The translations under genes and the position numbers were made by a program. A stretch of DNA of 64,000 nucleotides, taken from contig NZ_CM011002.1 of assembly GCF_000158095.2 (NCBI RefSeq), positions 1,441,228 to 1,505,227 of the forward strand. Reading direction: 5' to 3'. Source of the DNA: Roseibium alexandrii DFL-11. Its GTDB lineage: Bacteria; Pseudomonadota; Alphaproteobacteria; Rhizobiales; Stappiaceae. Under the pieces are notes generated by a model that saw only the letters and a list, made by a program, of their open reading frames with translations, was not told the DNA's origin and ran no database searches. The number at the start of each line of letters is the position of its first letter. Within the stretch, counting starts at the first letter, position 1. Shown here piece after piece: positions 45,709 to 55,881 of the stretch.

Positions 45709-46473
45709 CTATCCGACCAATAATTTCAGATCCCGTTTGCTGCCATAGATGGTCAGGAATGCAGCCTTCAGATGGTGCAGATTGATGCCGCTGGATTGGC
45801 TCTTCAGCTTTTCAGCAAAGACCAGAAGCCGCGCCAGATCCCGTACTGACGTCTGACCGCCAAAGCGAGCAAGTGCCTGATAAGCCTCTGCGCCCTCCAC
45901 ATTATAGTCCACAGCGATATCCCGGCAGTCTTCTTCCAGTGGCACACCCAGTTCGATGCGAAATCCCAAGCGGCTGACGATCTGGTCCGAAGCAGAATCG
46001 TGAATCCGAGTTCTGGCAAGGCGCTTGTCGTTGCCGCTCAACACCAGTGCGCAATCGGCCTCTTCATGAATGCGTAAGAGTTCACGAAACGCCGATAGAT
46101 CCAGATTTTGCACTTCATCAACAATCAGGATACGTCTGGAGCTATATCCCTCATAAAGGCGCGCTACAGCTGTATCGCTGAGGTCCTTCACAAACCGATA
46201 GGATGTAGCGAAGCCAGTCGCCTCAATGATCATCTTTAGCATGCCTTTGACTGTCTTATCTGCATGCCCAACCTCACAATAATAGGCGTTCAGTTTCCGA
46301 GCATGGTGCCGCAAGGCTGTGGATTTGCCCATGCCCGGCTTGGAACTGATGAGCACCGGATATTTCGAGATTTCCTTGGCAATATCCATGGCTTTTCTGA
46401 TTTCCCGGCTCGCCGAGATATCAACAAAGCGAAAAGCACCAGCCTCCTCCTCTTTCAATGCCTCGCTCATCAA
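45709..46473 (-). CDS. Mu B-like transposition ATPase
   Basis: 254 residues of AAA type: Walker A ISSKPGMGKST, Walker B RILIVDEVQNLD, sensor LVLSGNDKRL, and a C-terminal helical domain. This family (MuB/TniB) captures target DNA for the transposase. Its start overlaps the transposase stop by ATGA, as in Mu-like elements. The ATPase frame is intact although the transposase is not. Confidence 0.9.
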   Translation of the reverse strand: MMSEALKEEEAGAFRFVDISASREIRKAMDIAKEISKYPVLISSKPGMGKSTALRHHARKLNAYYCEVGHADKTVKGMLKMIIEATGFATSYRFVKDLSDTAVARLYEGYSSRRILIVDEVQNLDLSAFRELLRIHEEADCALVLSGNDKRLARTRIHDSASDQIVSRLGFRIELGVPLEEDCRDIAVDYNVEGAEAYQALARFGGQTSVRDLARLLVFAEKLKSQSSGINLHHLKAAFLTIYGSKRDLKLLVG

Positions 46474-48113
46474 GTCCTCCCGATTTTGCGGATGAAGACA
46501 TCCCGCGCTGCGGCGATCTCACGACGATCGCGTTCGTCTTCGCTCTCAGAACAAGGGTCCCCATGTTCCGGACGAAGAACCCGTTGATGTTCCAGCTCTT
46601 GCGTAACGGTAAGTGTGCCTCTCGGCACATTTGGAACCACTTCAGGGGCACGTTTCGCGAGCTTGACCAACTCCGCTCCAATATCGATGTCTGGTGCTGA
46701 CCGGTCTGCATTTCGAAGCGCCTTGTTCCGACGCGTGTTTCGTTCGGCCAAGCGTCTCGCGCCACGCGGATCGAAAAAGGCAAATTCTTCCTCCGGATGA
46801 GCAATCCCGAGCAATTACCCGTCCGGTTTTGTTGGTCGAAGAGCGTTGTAGCCGTGATACTGTGGGATATGGACTGCGATCGTGTCATGGAACCAGACGT
46901 CCAGTTCGTCGCAACTCCACCTCCGGCCACCGACTGGGATGCCGTGTTGCCTGACCTTGCGGGTTTCGGGTTTGGTGAAGACGGTGTTCAACCGATCCGG
47001 GTCGATGACCGTGGCCGCCCAGCCTTGCCGAACGTGCGCCTCAAATCTCTGCCTGGGTGATAATCCCTCAAGCGCACCCGATTGCGGCATGACTTCATAG
47101 GCCCTTAAAAGCCCATTCAAAACATTCTTAAAGGCGTAAAAATCACCTGCGAACGGCGTCGGCAGCCTTCCAAGTGCCGTACGCTTGGGGTTCATTCGGT
47201 CATCACCAATGTACCCCGGGCAGGTCTTCAGGAATTGCTGCTAAAAATGACCAAACCAGGCTTCGATCGGTTTGGCGGAGGCATTATAGGGCAGCGCCCG
47301 GATGACCCTTGATTTTCCTGGCTCCCCAACGATTGGCACCAGCAATTGCATCGCATCGTCGAGAAAGTCGGCAAAAAGGTATTCCTTGCCATTGTCGCAA
47401 TAAAGCGTCTTGGGCAAACCGAAGGCGGAATGCTGTGCCATAGCGACAAAGGCCTCGATCACATCGGCATTGCGTACCCCGCCTTTTGTCTCAAGGAAGA
47501 CCAGTTCACACCAGACACGGCGGGTCGCAATATCCATGAACCCGAGCAGCTTTGGTGTACCGGTCGTGCCGTTCTTGCGTTTGAGCAGGACGTTGACGTG
47601 ATGGACGTCCATTACGACGCAGTCCATTGGCTGCATCCCTGTGATCACTCGCTTCACGTGCGGCCGATCATCATCACTCGCCTTGCGATCCTTCTTGTGG
47701 CGATAGACTTTCTTCAAATGCTGTTCTGAGCGGATCAATGCCCGCGGCACCTTGCATATCCGGTCCGATTCCGCGGGCGTCTCCAGACGGATACCGTTGG
47801 CGACTGTCACCGTCTTCAAATACTCATTGGCCAGCACAGCGACAGTCTTTCCAGTCGCGCCGCCCTTGATCAGCCCCCTCACCTGCTGGCGCAAACCGTC
47901 AGCAATTTCGGCCTTGGCATTATCATCCAACCTAACGGATACGGCCCAATCCCATTCGCGGGCGATAAAACAACGTGACTTGCCACGGTCAGAGCGTTTT
48001 GTGCGTTTTAGGCCGACTGGTCCCACAGCTTCATAGAGCTTAATCCAAGTATAGATTGTTCGCCGTTTCAGAACGATAGTCTTTCCAGACCAATCGATAG
48101 AGTATAATTGGCT
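46470..48113 (-). pseudogene. Mu A-like DDE transposase with two in-frame stops
   Basis: One continuous frame of about 548 codons, broken only by TAG at 47241-47243 and TAA at 46815-46817; there is no frameshift. It carries the rve core: first Asp in CVVMDVHHVN, second in LYCDNGKEY, Glu in AKPIEAWFGHF. The TAG falls right after that Glu and reads as GHF-stop-QQFLKT, where homologues have an acidic residue. The C-terminal half (MuB-contact region) continues to 46470. The N-terminal DNA-binding domain is missing or too short: the open frame only begins at 48113 behind a TAG. Inactive unless suppressed. Confidence 0.85.
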
Positions 48114-48212
48114 CTAAAACTCAAAACAGATTTGGGCTTACATTAATACTTTGAGGCATCGAACAAGACTGTTTCATCATGGAAAGCAAGAAACTCGATT
48201 CCGCTTGAGTTT

Positions 48213-48614
48213 TTGTTGCAGGCCTGTGCCGGAGCTGGAGAAAAGATAGATTACTTTCTCTTTGGAGAGGCATTACAGCGACAACAGTCCGAATTGATTG
48301 AAACTGCCATCGATGATTTCCGAATAATGACCATGAAGCTAACTGGCGAACGGATCCTCATCGAGATCCTGGAACAGCACGCCCCAGAAGCGCTTGCGTT
48401 CATGGAGGCGAAGGAAATGCAAAAAGAAGGTGAAACCATCGGACTGGCGATGTTGATATTTGCTGAATTCATCGAACGAGAGAAAAAGGCATTTGTGGAC
48501 AGCGGGCGCATGACCAACAAAGAATTCAAAGATTACATTCGAAATGTGGACCGATATGACCTCCCGTACTTTGCACGGGCGATCAAACACCGAAACAAAA
48601 AGGGTCCGCAATAG
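48213..48614 (+). CDS. Possible element-borne regulator fragment (133 aa)
   Basis: Divergent from the transposase, where Mu-like elements keep their repressor. The frame begins LQACAGAGEKIDYFLFGEAL, a typical end of an XRE-type HTH region in which the DNA-binding part has been lost; the remainder is helical and acidic (MKLTGERILIEILEQ, FIEREKKAFVDSG). An upstream ATG at 48179 stops after nine codons (SA-stop) in another frame, so the 5' half is degraded. Function cannot be assigned beyond 'probable regulator remnant'. Confidence 0.5.
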   Translation: MLQACAGAGEKIDYFLFGEALQRQQSELIETAIDDFRIMTMKLTGERILIEILEQHAPEALAFMEAKEMQKEGETIGLAMLIFAEFIEREKKAFVDSGRMTNKEFKDYIRNVDRYDLPYFARAIKHRNKKGPQ

Positions 48615-48739
48615 GTCCGCAGTCGAACACTCCTGGACCGGAAGCATCTAACATCGAGGAAAATTCTCTATTTGTTTTCAATACGTTCCACGTTTAATTT
48701 GCATTGGCCGATATTGCGGACCCTACGGTCCGCAGTCGA
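48603..48739. repeat. GGTCCGC repeats and palindrome, probable transposon end
   Basis: GGTCCGCAGTCGA occurs at 48614-48626 and again at 48727-48739, and a shorter copy GGTCCGCA at 48603. The last copy is half of the hairpin TGCGGACC-CTAC-GGTCCGCA (48715-48734). Clustered copies at both flanks of the Mu-like genes fit transposase-binding sites, but the ends are not proven. Confidence 0.5.
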
Positions 48740-48845
48740 TGATCACTCAACCTTTTGAAAACAAACCGCACTTTGAACTCTGCTGCCATTTATTTACGGC
48801 CAGACAAACCGCTGCCCGTGCCGTTTAATTCTAACAGCTACAGCA

Positions 48846-48860
48846 GAACAGTAAGAGAAC
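48846..48860. promoter_or_regulatory. SOS box 1 (LexA site)
   Basis: GAACAGTAAGAGAAC, that is GAAC-N7-GAAC, the reverse-strand form of the alphaproteobacterial SOS box GTTC-N7-GTTC. It lies 28 bases before a second identical-type box and about 100 bases before the lexA ATG. Confidence 0.88.
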
Positions 48861-48873
48861 GTTTACCCTTGCA

Positions 48874-48888
48874 GAACACAATGAGAAC
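48874..48888. promoter_or_regulatory. SOS box 2 (LexA site)
   Basis: GAACACAATGAGAAC, GAAC-N7-GAAC, 70 bases before the lexA start. Start-to-start distance to the first box is 28 bases, so the two lie on a similar helical face within about a third of a turn; LexA dimers could occupy both to repress their own gene. Confidence 0.9.
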
Positions 48889-48958
48889 AGGTAGCATGTT
48901 CTTGATTTGTACTGAGCGATTCTCAGACAAAACCAAACTCAGGGCGAGGAACCGCAGT

Positions 48959-49672
48959 ATGCTGACGCGTAAGCAGTACGAACTGCTCATGTTCATTCAC
49001 GAAAGACTGAAGGAAACCGGCGTCCCGCCGTCTTTCGATGAAATGAAAGATGCTTTGGACCTCCGCTCCAAATCCGGCATCCACCGGCTGATCACAGCCC
49101 TGGAAGAACGTGGCTTCATACGCCGGCTTCCCAACAGAGCCCGCGCCATGGAAGTTGTCCGCTTGCCGGATTCGATCGCGCCGGGTCTGGGTGCGCCGCG
49201 TCCAAGAGGCAGCTTCTCTCCAGAAGTGATCGAAGGATCTCTCGGCAAACCGGCACCGGCTCCAGCACCCGCGCCGGAACCTGTTGCAGCATCGACGGAA
49301 ATCCCGGTCATGGGACGGATTGCGGCCGGTGTTCCGATCGAGGCGATCCAGACCCACAGCCACTCCATCAGCGTCCCGCCAGAACTTCTCGGCAAAGGGG
49401 AACATTACGCTCTGGAAGTGCGCGGAGATTCGATGATCGAGGCTGGCATTTTGGACGGGGACACCGTCCTGATCCGCCGGACGGAAAGCGCCGATAGCGG
49501 CGACATCGTCGTGGCCCTTGTGGACGACGAGGAAGCAACGCTCAAGCGGCTGCGCAAGAAAGGCCCATCGATCGCGCTTGAGGCCGCCAATCCGGCCTAC
49601 GAGACCCGTATTTTCGGACCGGGCCGTGTCCGTGTGCAAGGTAAACTTGTTTCTCTATTCCGCCGGTACTGA
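48959..49672 (+). CDS. lexA: LexA SOS repressor
   Basis: 237 residues. N-terminal winged helix (residues 1-65), a Pro/Ala-rich linker ([15 protein letters not shown], about 98-112), then the S24 peptidase: autocleavage site Ala123-Gly124 in GRIAAGVP, Ser158 in GDSMIEAG and Lys196 in EATLKRL. RecA-promoted self-cleavage releases the SOS regulon. Two SOS boxes upstream show autoregulation. The ATG at 48959 matches the family N-terminus ([10 protein letters not shown]); the longer frame from 48755 would run through both operators. Followed by convergent comEC, then gltX-gltA, the usual alphaproteobacterial block. Confidence 0.97.
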   Translation: MLTRKQYELLMFIHERLKETGVPPSFDEMKDALDLRSKSGIHRLITALEERGFIRRLPNRARAMEVVRLPDSIAPGLGAPRPRGSFSPEVIEGSLGKPAPAPAPAPEPVAASTEIPVMGRIAAGVPIEAIQTHSHSISVPPELLGKGEHYALEVRGDSMIEAGILDGDTVLIRRTESADSGDIVVALVDDEEATLKRLRKKGPSIALEAANPAYETRIFGPGRVRVQGKLVSLFRRY

Positions 49673-49741
49673 GGCGTCTATACTGGCAGGCATCTTCAAG
49701 AGTTGCCCGCTGCTTCGGTTTTGTAAGTAGTCCCGAGTGGT

Positions 49742-52147
49742 TTAATCAGCTGATGCGCGCAAGCTGGCGCGCGTGACCGTTCCTTGCTTGTGCCACGGCC
49801 GCGGAGGCGCTGGTTTTGCGTACTCGACTGATTGTATTTGGGTTTGGCAAACGACTGCGTTGGCAGTTTTAGCCGGTGCCGGTGTAGTTTGCGGATGCAT
49901 TACTTGGGCTAGCGCCTCACTTCTTCTTTGAACCGCAGCTTCTATTCTCGCCCCCTTTTTGACCAGCGGGCCCTTCGTTGGGGAGCCTGTTCGACAGACT
50001 TGTTCCAGCCAGATGGAGACAGCGCCGCGCGCCTTTCTGATTTCCCGGTCGAACACTTCGGCTGCGCGGCATACTTCTGGCGCGACCATATCGGTCACGA
50101 TCATATCGGCCTTTTGACAGTCATAAAAAAAGGCGTCCCGGGTTTTGGGCAGCGCGATGTGGATCGGCACGTGCTCAACACCAACTACTCCCCGCGCTGC
50201 AAACGCCCGGACAACACAGCCTGAAGGGTCACAAGAGCGCTGATCATCTTTCATCTTGCGCGATTTAATCGCTTCAGCTGACACTCCTTCCCTTTCGAAC
50301 CAAGTCTCTACGGAAAAAGAACTTCTCGCGCTGGACATCTGTAAACTTCCCTCAAAATCCCGCGCGGCCAATTGAGGCCCGGTTGCCGGAATGTAAATAT
50401 CTGGCGGGCGCGATATTATCGCAAGCGCAATTCCGATAGACGCAAGACCCAAACAGATCATCCGGAAGCGGCCTGGAGCGAGCAGCAAACCCAAAAAGCC
50501 TGCCAACAAAACAGCGGCAGACAGGCCGGTCAAACTGCCCATCCGGCCAAAGTCAGGCGCAATTTGTTCTGTGAACTCGGCTATCCGAATCAGCACCGCC
50601 AGACCGGCGCTCATGATCTTGAGTGGGATTGCCGCCAAACCGAACGGCATCAGGACCAGTGCGACCACGCCCATTGGCATTACGATGATCGAAAAAACCG
50701 GCATTCCCAGCATGTTACCAACCAGTCCGAAGGGCGCGATCCGGGAAAAATGGTACGCACCGACAATGCCGGTTGCGATCCCGGCGACGAGTGCCGTCAC
50801 GAACAAACCGGTGGCCCATTTTAGTGCACCGGACAAGAACCAAAAGGGCCCGTTTGCTGATGGGATGAAAATCCTGCGTCTCTTTTGATGCGACCGCCAC
50901 AGATCATAAACGGCGACCAGTGCGATCACGGCCGCAAACGACATCTGAAAACCTGGATAAAACAGGCGTTCCGGCGCGAGCAGAAGTAAAAACAGGCCGG
51001 CGATTGCGACCGATCGCAGCGTCAATCCCCGGCGTCCGGTCATGATCCCCAAAAAGACCAGCGCGATCATAATGAAGGATCTTTGGGTAGCGACCGATGC
51101 CCCGGACAGCAGAAGATAAAAAGCTGCCGCGACGAGGGCGAGAACCGCTGAGACCTTATGGATTGGCCAGCGCAGCGCAAGGCCCGGGATGAGTGCCAAG
51201 GTGCCAAGACACACAGCATAAGCACCGCCTGCAAAGAGCGCCATATGCAGGCCAGAAATCGCCAGTATATGCGCAAGGCCCGCAGCCCGAAGGCTCTCTT
51301 CGGTCTTTTCATCTATACCGCCGCGGTCCCCCACCAAGAGTGCTACCGCAAGAGCAGTTTCCGGGCCTTCCGGCAAAAGCGCCGAAATCCGCGCCGCCAG
51401 GTGCTGGCGGAGCCCATTAACATGGCGAACGAGCAGAAGGACCTGAGATGGCGCAGGTCCCTGGACGATCTCAGGAGCTCCGTAACTGAAGCCGCTTGCG
51501 CCAATGCCGTCAAAATAGGCGCGGAAGGAAAAGTCATATCCGCCCGGCACCACAGGGCCCATGGGCGGAAACAAGCGGGCCCGGACTTTGATCCAGTCGC
51601 CGGGTGCAATGCCCGCATCTGCCGGAATGCGCAACCGGACCCGGTTTGCAAACCGCGCGTCGGTATTGGCTCTGGCATCAACTTCACTGAGGCGGACCAC
51701 AACGCGCTTGCCGGACCGGGTTTCCTGCACCTTCAAGACTTCACCGCGCAACAGAACTGTCATCGGCTCCGCCAGCCGGGGCGCGTCCACTGCAGCTGTT
51801 CGGAGTGTTGCAGTGCTGAGCCCTGCCAAAAGGGCGAGCAAAAGGATCAAAATTCGCGGCAGGCCCATTCGGATGGCATGGGAGCCCGCGAAACCAGCTG
51901 ATAAAACGAATAGCACGCCAAGAACCGGCCAACTCGGCTCGTCAGGCAACAAGCTGTAGAGAAAAATACCGGCGCTGAAGGAAAATCCGGTCCACAGAAG
52001 ACCCTGCTTTTGCCAAAACTGCTCCCAATCGTCCGCCGTTCCCGCCCAACCGGCGCGCTGATCAATTGGCCGGTCTTTGCGTTCTCTCCGGGCTCTCAGA
52101 AACGCGATCCAGGGCGATGCGTCGGTGGGCCTGCGGCTGTTATCCAT
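49742..52147 (-). CDS. comEC: ComEC/Rec2-family DNA-uptake membrane protein
   Basis: About 801 residues from the ATG at 52147 (the frame opens to 52273, where only TTG or GTG starts exist, so the start is uncertain). Features: N-terminal DUF4131 region with an OB-like fold, then the competence domain with many helices, including LAHILAISGLHMALFAGGA and GASVATQRSFIMI. The C-terminal part lacks the HxHxDH motif of the beta-lactamase-like nuclease domain and ends in a Pro/Ala-rich tail. Likely the inner-membrane channel for single-stranded DNA. Divergent from gltX. Confidence 0.9.
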   Translation of the reverse strand: MDNSRRPTDASPWIAFLRARRERKDRPIDQRAGWAGTADDWEQFWQKQGLLWTGFSFSAGIFLYSLLPDEPSWPVLGVLFVLSAGFAGSHAIRMGLPRILILLLALLAGLSTATLRTAAVDAPRLAEPMTVLLRGEVLKVQETRSGKRVVVRLSEVDARANTDARFANRVRLRIPADAGIAPGDWIKVRARLFPPMGPVVPGGYDFSFRAYFDGIGASGFSYGAPEIVQGPAPSQVLLLVRHVNGLRQHLAARISALLPEGPETALAVALLVGDRGGIDEKTEESLRAAGLAHILAISGLHMALFAGGAYAVCLGTLALIPGLALRWPIHKVSAVLALVAAAFYLLLSGASVATQRSFIMIALVFLGIMTGRRGLTLRSVAIAGLFLLLLAPERLFYPGFQMSFAAVIALVAVYDLWRSHQKRRRIFIPSANGPFWFLSGALKWATGLFVTALVAGIATGIVGAYHFSRIAPFGLVGNMLGMPVFSIIVMPMGVVALVLMPFGLAAIPLKIMSAGLAVLIRIAEFTEQIAPDFGRMGSLTGLSAAVLLAGFLGLLLAPGRFRMICLGLASIGIALAIISRPPDIYIPATGPQLAARDFEGSLQMSSARSSFSVETWFEREGVSAEAIKSRKMKDDQRSCDPSGCVVRAFAARGVVGVEHVPIHIALPKTRDAFFYDCQKADMIVTDMVAPEVCRAAEVFDREIRKARGAVSIWLEQVCRTGSPTKGPLVKKGARIEAAVQRRSEALAQVMHPQTTPAPAKTANAVVCQTQIQSVEYAKPAPPRPWHKQGTVTRASLRASAD

Positions 52148-52371
52148 GTTTGACGATAAAACTGAAAGGTCACTAACGGGAGCGCCGGGGACACCCCGGT
52201 TGTCATCATCGGCGTCTGGTTTCACCTCCCGTACCACCCGCGCTCCTTCTGCCGGGTTTGACGATCGCAGCAAAGCCTATTTTGCCTCAGGCTTGCCTAT
52301 GCTAAGACCGCGCCACTATCCGTCAGGCGCAGATCCGCGCCTCATTCTGACAGAGACTTTCAAAAAGCACC

Positions 52372-53796
52372 ATGGCACAAGATATCGTCACGCGTTTCGC
52401 CCCATCCCCGACCGGATTTCTTCATATTGGCGGTGCCCGCACCGCACTCTTCAACTGGCTGTTCGCCAAGCATCACGGCGGCAAGATGCTGCTGCGCATC
52501 GAAGACACAGACCGGGCCCGCTCCACACAAGAAGCGGTCGATGCGCTGATGGATGGTCTTTCGTGGCTGGGCCTTGATTGGGACGGCGAACCGATCTCCC
52601 AGTTCTCCCGCGTGGCACGCCACGAGGAAGTTGTTGACCAGATGCTGGAAAACGGCACGGCCTACCGCTGTTATTCCACGCCGGAAGAAGTGGATGCGAT
52701 GCGCGAAAAGGCGCGCGCAGAAGGCAGGCCGCCACGTTATGACGGCACCTGGCGCGACAAGGATGCGTCCGAAGCGCCCGAAGGCATTGATCCGGTGATC
52801 CGGCTGAAAGCCCCGCAAGACGGTGAAACTGTCGTGGACGACATGGTTCAAGGCCGTGTGGTGATCCCGAACAAGGATCTTGATGACTTTGTCCTCCTGC
52901 GCTCCGACGGCACGCCGACATACATGCTGGCCGTGGTTGTCGACGATCACGACATGGGCATCACGCATATCATCCGCGGCGTCGACCATCTTACCAACGC
53001 GGCCCGGCAGACGTTGATTTTTGATGCCAACGGCTGGGACGTGCCGAAAATGGCGCATATTCCGCTGATCCACGGACCGGACGGTGCCAAACTTTCCAAG
53101 CGCCATGGCGCGACGGGCGCCGAAGCCTACCGGGCCCTCGGCTATCTGCCGCAAGCCATGCGCAACTACCTCGCCCGCCTCGGCTGGAGCCATGGCGATG
53201 AAGAGATCATGTCGCTTGAGGACATGGTCAAATGGTTCGGCATGGATGCCGTTGGTCAGTCGGCAGCGCGCTTCGATTTCAAGAAGCTGGAAAATCTCAA
53301 TGGCCATTACATGCGCGCAACCGACGACGCTGAGCTGCTTGAGCATTGGAAGGTCTATCTAGCCCATGCGGGCGATGGGGCGGCGGTCTTGGAATGGATG
53401 TCGGACGCGGCCAATGCCCAGACGGCTCTGACGGCCCTTCCCGGCCTGAAGGAACGCGCAAAGACACTTGTCGAACTGACCGACAGCGCGTCCTACCTTT
53501 GGCGCCAGCGTCCTCTCGAAAATGACGAGAAGGCGATCAAGATCCTCACAGATGACGCCCGGGCGGTTCTGGGCGATCTGAACGGCGTGCTTTCTGGCGT
53601 TGCTGACTGGCAAGCGGAACCGCTGGAGGCGGCTGTCAAAGCCTATGCGGAAGACAAGGATGTGAAACTCGGCAAAGTCGCCCAGCCACTGCGCGCTGCG
53701 TTGACCGGCCGGGGCACTTCCCCTGGCATTTATGACGTTCTGATTGCGCTCGGCCGGGACGAATCCCTGGCCCGGATTGCCGATCAGGCTGCCTGA
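52372..53796 (+). CDS. gltX: Glutamate-tRNA ligase
   Basis: 474 residues. Class I synthetase: HIGH-type motif FLHIGG at residues 17-21 after FAPSPTG, KMSKS-type motif KLSKR near residue 239, and an alpha-helical C-terminal anticodon-binding domain. It attaches glutamate to tRNA-Glu, and in many alphaproteobacteria also to tRNA-Gln. Upstream of gltA, with 233 bases between, and divergent from comEC, as usual in the group. Confidence 0.97.
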   Translation: MAQDIVTRFAPSPTGFLHIGGARTALFNWLFAKHHGGKMLLRIEDTDRARSTQEAVDALMDGLSWLGLDWDGEPISQFSRVARHEEVVDQMLENGTAYRCYSTPEEVDAMREKARAEGRPPRYDGTWRDKDASEAPEGIDPVIRLKAPQDGETVVDDMVQGRVVIPNKDLDDFVLLRSDGTPTYMLAVVVDDHDMGITHIIRGVDHLTNAARQTLIFDANGWDVPKMAHIPLIHGPDGAKLSKRHGATGAEAYRALGYLPQAMRNYLARLGWSHGDEEIMSLEDMVKWFGMDAVGQSAARFDFKKLENLNGHYMRATDDAELLEHWKVYLAHAGDGAAVLEWMSDAANAQTALTALPGLKERAKTLVELTDSASYLWRQRPLENDEKAIKILTDDARAVLGDLNGVLSGVADWQAEPLEAAVKAYAEDKDVKLGKVAQPLRAALTGRGTSPGIYDVLIALGRDESLARIADQAA

Positions 53797-54029
53797 CACA
53801 GCATTGACCATTGTTCCGGCGCATATTGCTGCAGTGCGCCGGAACATAAGCAAACCGCAACATGTAGGTCTTTGACCAAAGCGTTATACGCTGCTGCTTG
53901 CGGCAGTGCGGCAAATGGGCTAGGCAAGACGCGACCATTCCTCCAGCACAGTCTGGCCGCCTCATTTGGGTCTTGCATCCAAGGCCCGTGGCTCGGCAGT
54001 GCAAGGGTAACAAATAGGGGGTTTTCTGA

Positions 54030-55322
54030 ATGGCCGACAACAACGCCAAGCTCAACGTCGGTGGCAACGACCACGATTTCGACGTCCTTGACGGATCCAT
54101 CGGACCGTCGGTTGTGAACATCTCGTCCCTTTACAAGGACACGGGCATGTTCACCTACGACCCGGGCTTTACCTCAACCGCATCGTGCGAATCCAAAATC
54201 ACCTACATCGATGGTGACGAAGGCACGCTGCTGTATCGCGGGTATCCGATCGAACAGCTCGCCGACCATGGTGACTTCCTGGAATCCTGCTATCTGCTGC
54301 TCTATGGCGAGCTGCCGACCAAGACGCAGAAAGACGATTTCGTCACCCGTGTGACCTATCATACGATGATCCACGAACAGATGAACCGGTTCTATTCCGG
54401 TTTCCGCCGCGACGCCCACCCGATGGCGATCCTCTGCGGCACCGTCGGCGCCCTGTCAGCATTCTATCATGACAGCACCGACATTTCCGATCCGCATCAG
54501 CGGATGGTCGCATCCCTGCGCATGATCGCGAAACTGCCGACCATGGCTGCGATGGCCTACAAGTACCACGTCGGTCAGCCGTTCGTTTATCCGCGCAACG
54601 ATCTCGGCTACGCAGCGAACTTCCTGCACATGTGCTTTGCTGTTCCGTGTGAAGAGTACAAGGTAAACCCGGTTCTGGCGCGCGCCATGGATCGTATCTT
54701 CATCTTGCACGCCGATCACGAGCAGAACGCCTCCACATCCACCGTGCGTCTTGCCGGTTCTTCCGGTGCGAACCCGTTCGCATGTATTGCAGCAGGCATT
54801 GCCTGTCTCTGGGGCCCGGCACACGGCGGCGCCAACGAAGCGGCGCTGAACATGCTTTCCGAAATCGGTTCTGTTGACCGCATTCCGGAGTTTGTTGCCC
54901 GCGCGAAAGACAAGAACGATCCGTTCCGTCTCATGGGCTTCGGTCACCGGGTCTACAAGAACTACGATCCGCGCGCCAAGATCATGCAGAAGACCTGCCA
55001 CGAGGTTCTCGGCGAACTCGGCATCAAGGACGATCCGCTCCTCGACATTGCGATGGAACTGGAAAAGATCGCCCTGAACGATCCGTATTTCGTCGAGAAG
55101 AAGCTTTATCCGAACATCGACTTCTACTCCGGCATCACGCTGCGCGCGCTCGGATTCCCGACCACAATGTTCACCGTGCTGTTCGCGCTTGCGCGGACCG
55201 TCGGCTGGATCGCCCAGTGGAAGGAAATGGTGGAAGATCCGTCCCAGCGTATCGGCCGCCCGCGTCAGCTCTACACAGGTGCCTCCAAGCGTGACTACGT
55301 ACCGATCGATCAGCGCCGCTGA
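54030..55322 (+). CDS. gltA: Citrate synthase
   Basis: 430 residues of the type II, hexameric, NADH-sensitive kind found in Gram-negatives. Motifs include [14 protein letters not shown] near the N-terminus, the His in [11 protein letters not shown], and [14 protein letters not shown]; the catalytic Asp lies in the C-terminal region before [11 protein letters not shown]. It condenses oxaloacetate with acetyl-CoA in the TCA cycle. An intrinsic terminator follows 23 bases after the stop. Confidence 0.97.
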   Translation: MADNNAKLNVGGNDHDFDVLDGSIGPSVVNISSLYKDTGMFTYDPGFTSTASCESKITYIDGDEGTLLYRGYPIEQLADHGDFLESCYLLLYGELPTKTQKDDFVTRVTYHTMIHEQMNRFYSGFRRDAHPMAILCGTVGALSAFYHDSTDISDPHQRMVASLRMIAKLPTMAAMAYKYHVGQPFVYPRNDLGYAANFLHMCFAVPCEEYKVNPVLARAMDRIFILHADHEQNASTSTVRLAGSSGANPFACIAAGIACLWGPAHGGANEAALNMLSEIGSVDRIPEFVARAKDKNDPFRLMGFGHRVYKNYDPRAKIMQKTCHEVLGELGIKDDPLLDIAMELEKIALNDPYFVEKKLYPNIDFYSGITLRALGFPTTMFTVLFALARTVGWIAQWKEMVEDPSQRIGRPRQLYTGASKRDYVPIDQRR

Positions 55323-55345
55323 TTGGTTCAGGCACTGACCAGACC

Positions 55346-55375
55346 AAAGCCCCGGATCACAGATCCGGGGCTTTT
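55346..55375 (+). terminator. Intrinsic terminator after gltA
   Basis: AAAGCCCCGGATC-ACA-GATCCGGGGCTTT: a perfect 13-bp stem with a 3-base loop, followed by TTTT. Strong rightward terminator; the A/T flanks also make it work leftward. Confidence 0.95.
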
Positions 55376-55522
55376 CTTGTTTCTGGGGGGAGATGACGCC
55401 TCTCAGAAAAACTCACGCTCTCGCATCTCCGGTCTGATCTACCTAAAAACACTTACGCAGTTGCCACAGCTTGTTCGCGTAACAACAGCATGTTGTGATT
55501 TTCCTGGGATGGAGGACCGTAA

Positions 55523-55834
55523 ATGCAAGATCACAGGTCAAAAAGGTCACGTACGCCACATGAGGACGTACTGGTCGAAGATCTGGTCCCGCGTATCGCG
55601 CAGGAGCTTCATAAACGGTTTGCGGCCAGGCTTGCGGCAAAACCTGAGAGCCAACACAAGTCGGTGTTGCGATCGGAAGATACTCGGCGACCACGCAATA
55701 ACCGGGCACACCGCCATGTGCCGGTCTATATTCCTCTCTCAAACCCTAGCGACTACTGCGAACGGTATCAGTGCGCCCCGCTGCCGTTCAACTTGTTTCA
55801 CGGGAATGCTACGCCGCCCGCAGGCATTCGATAG
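55523..55834 (+). CDS. Hypothetical small basic protein (103 aa)
   Basis: ATG at 55523 with GGAGG seven bases upstream. The first ~50 residues read like a helical protein (EDVLVEDLVPRIAQELHKRF), whereas the last 50 are Arg/Pro-rich with no clear structure. No family recognised. It fills most of the gap between the gltA terminator and the convergent UspA gene; the start signal is the main support. Confidence 0.4.
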   Translation: MQDHRSKRSRTPHEDVLVEDLVPRIAQELHKRFAARLAAKPESQHKSVLRSEDTRRPRNNRAHRHVPVYIPLSNPSDYCERYQCAPLPFNLFHGNATPPAGIR

Positions 55835-55881
55835 GCCCTCAACCGGCCAACTCGAGACCCGGCGGCAATACCCTCTCGATT

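Noticed and set aside
52360..53346. 328-codon minus-strand open frame
   Set aside because: Antisense to gltX; no recognisable domain.
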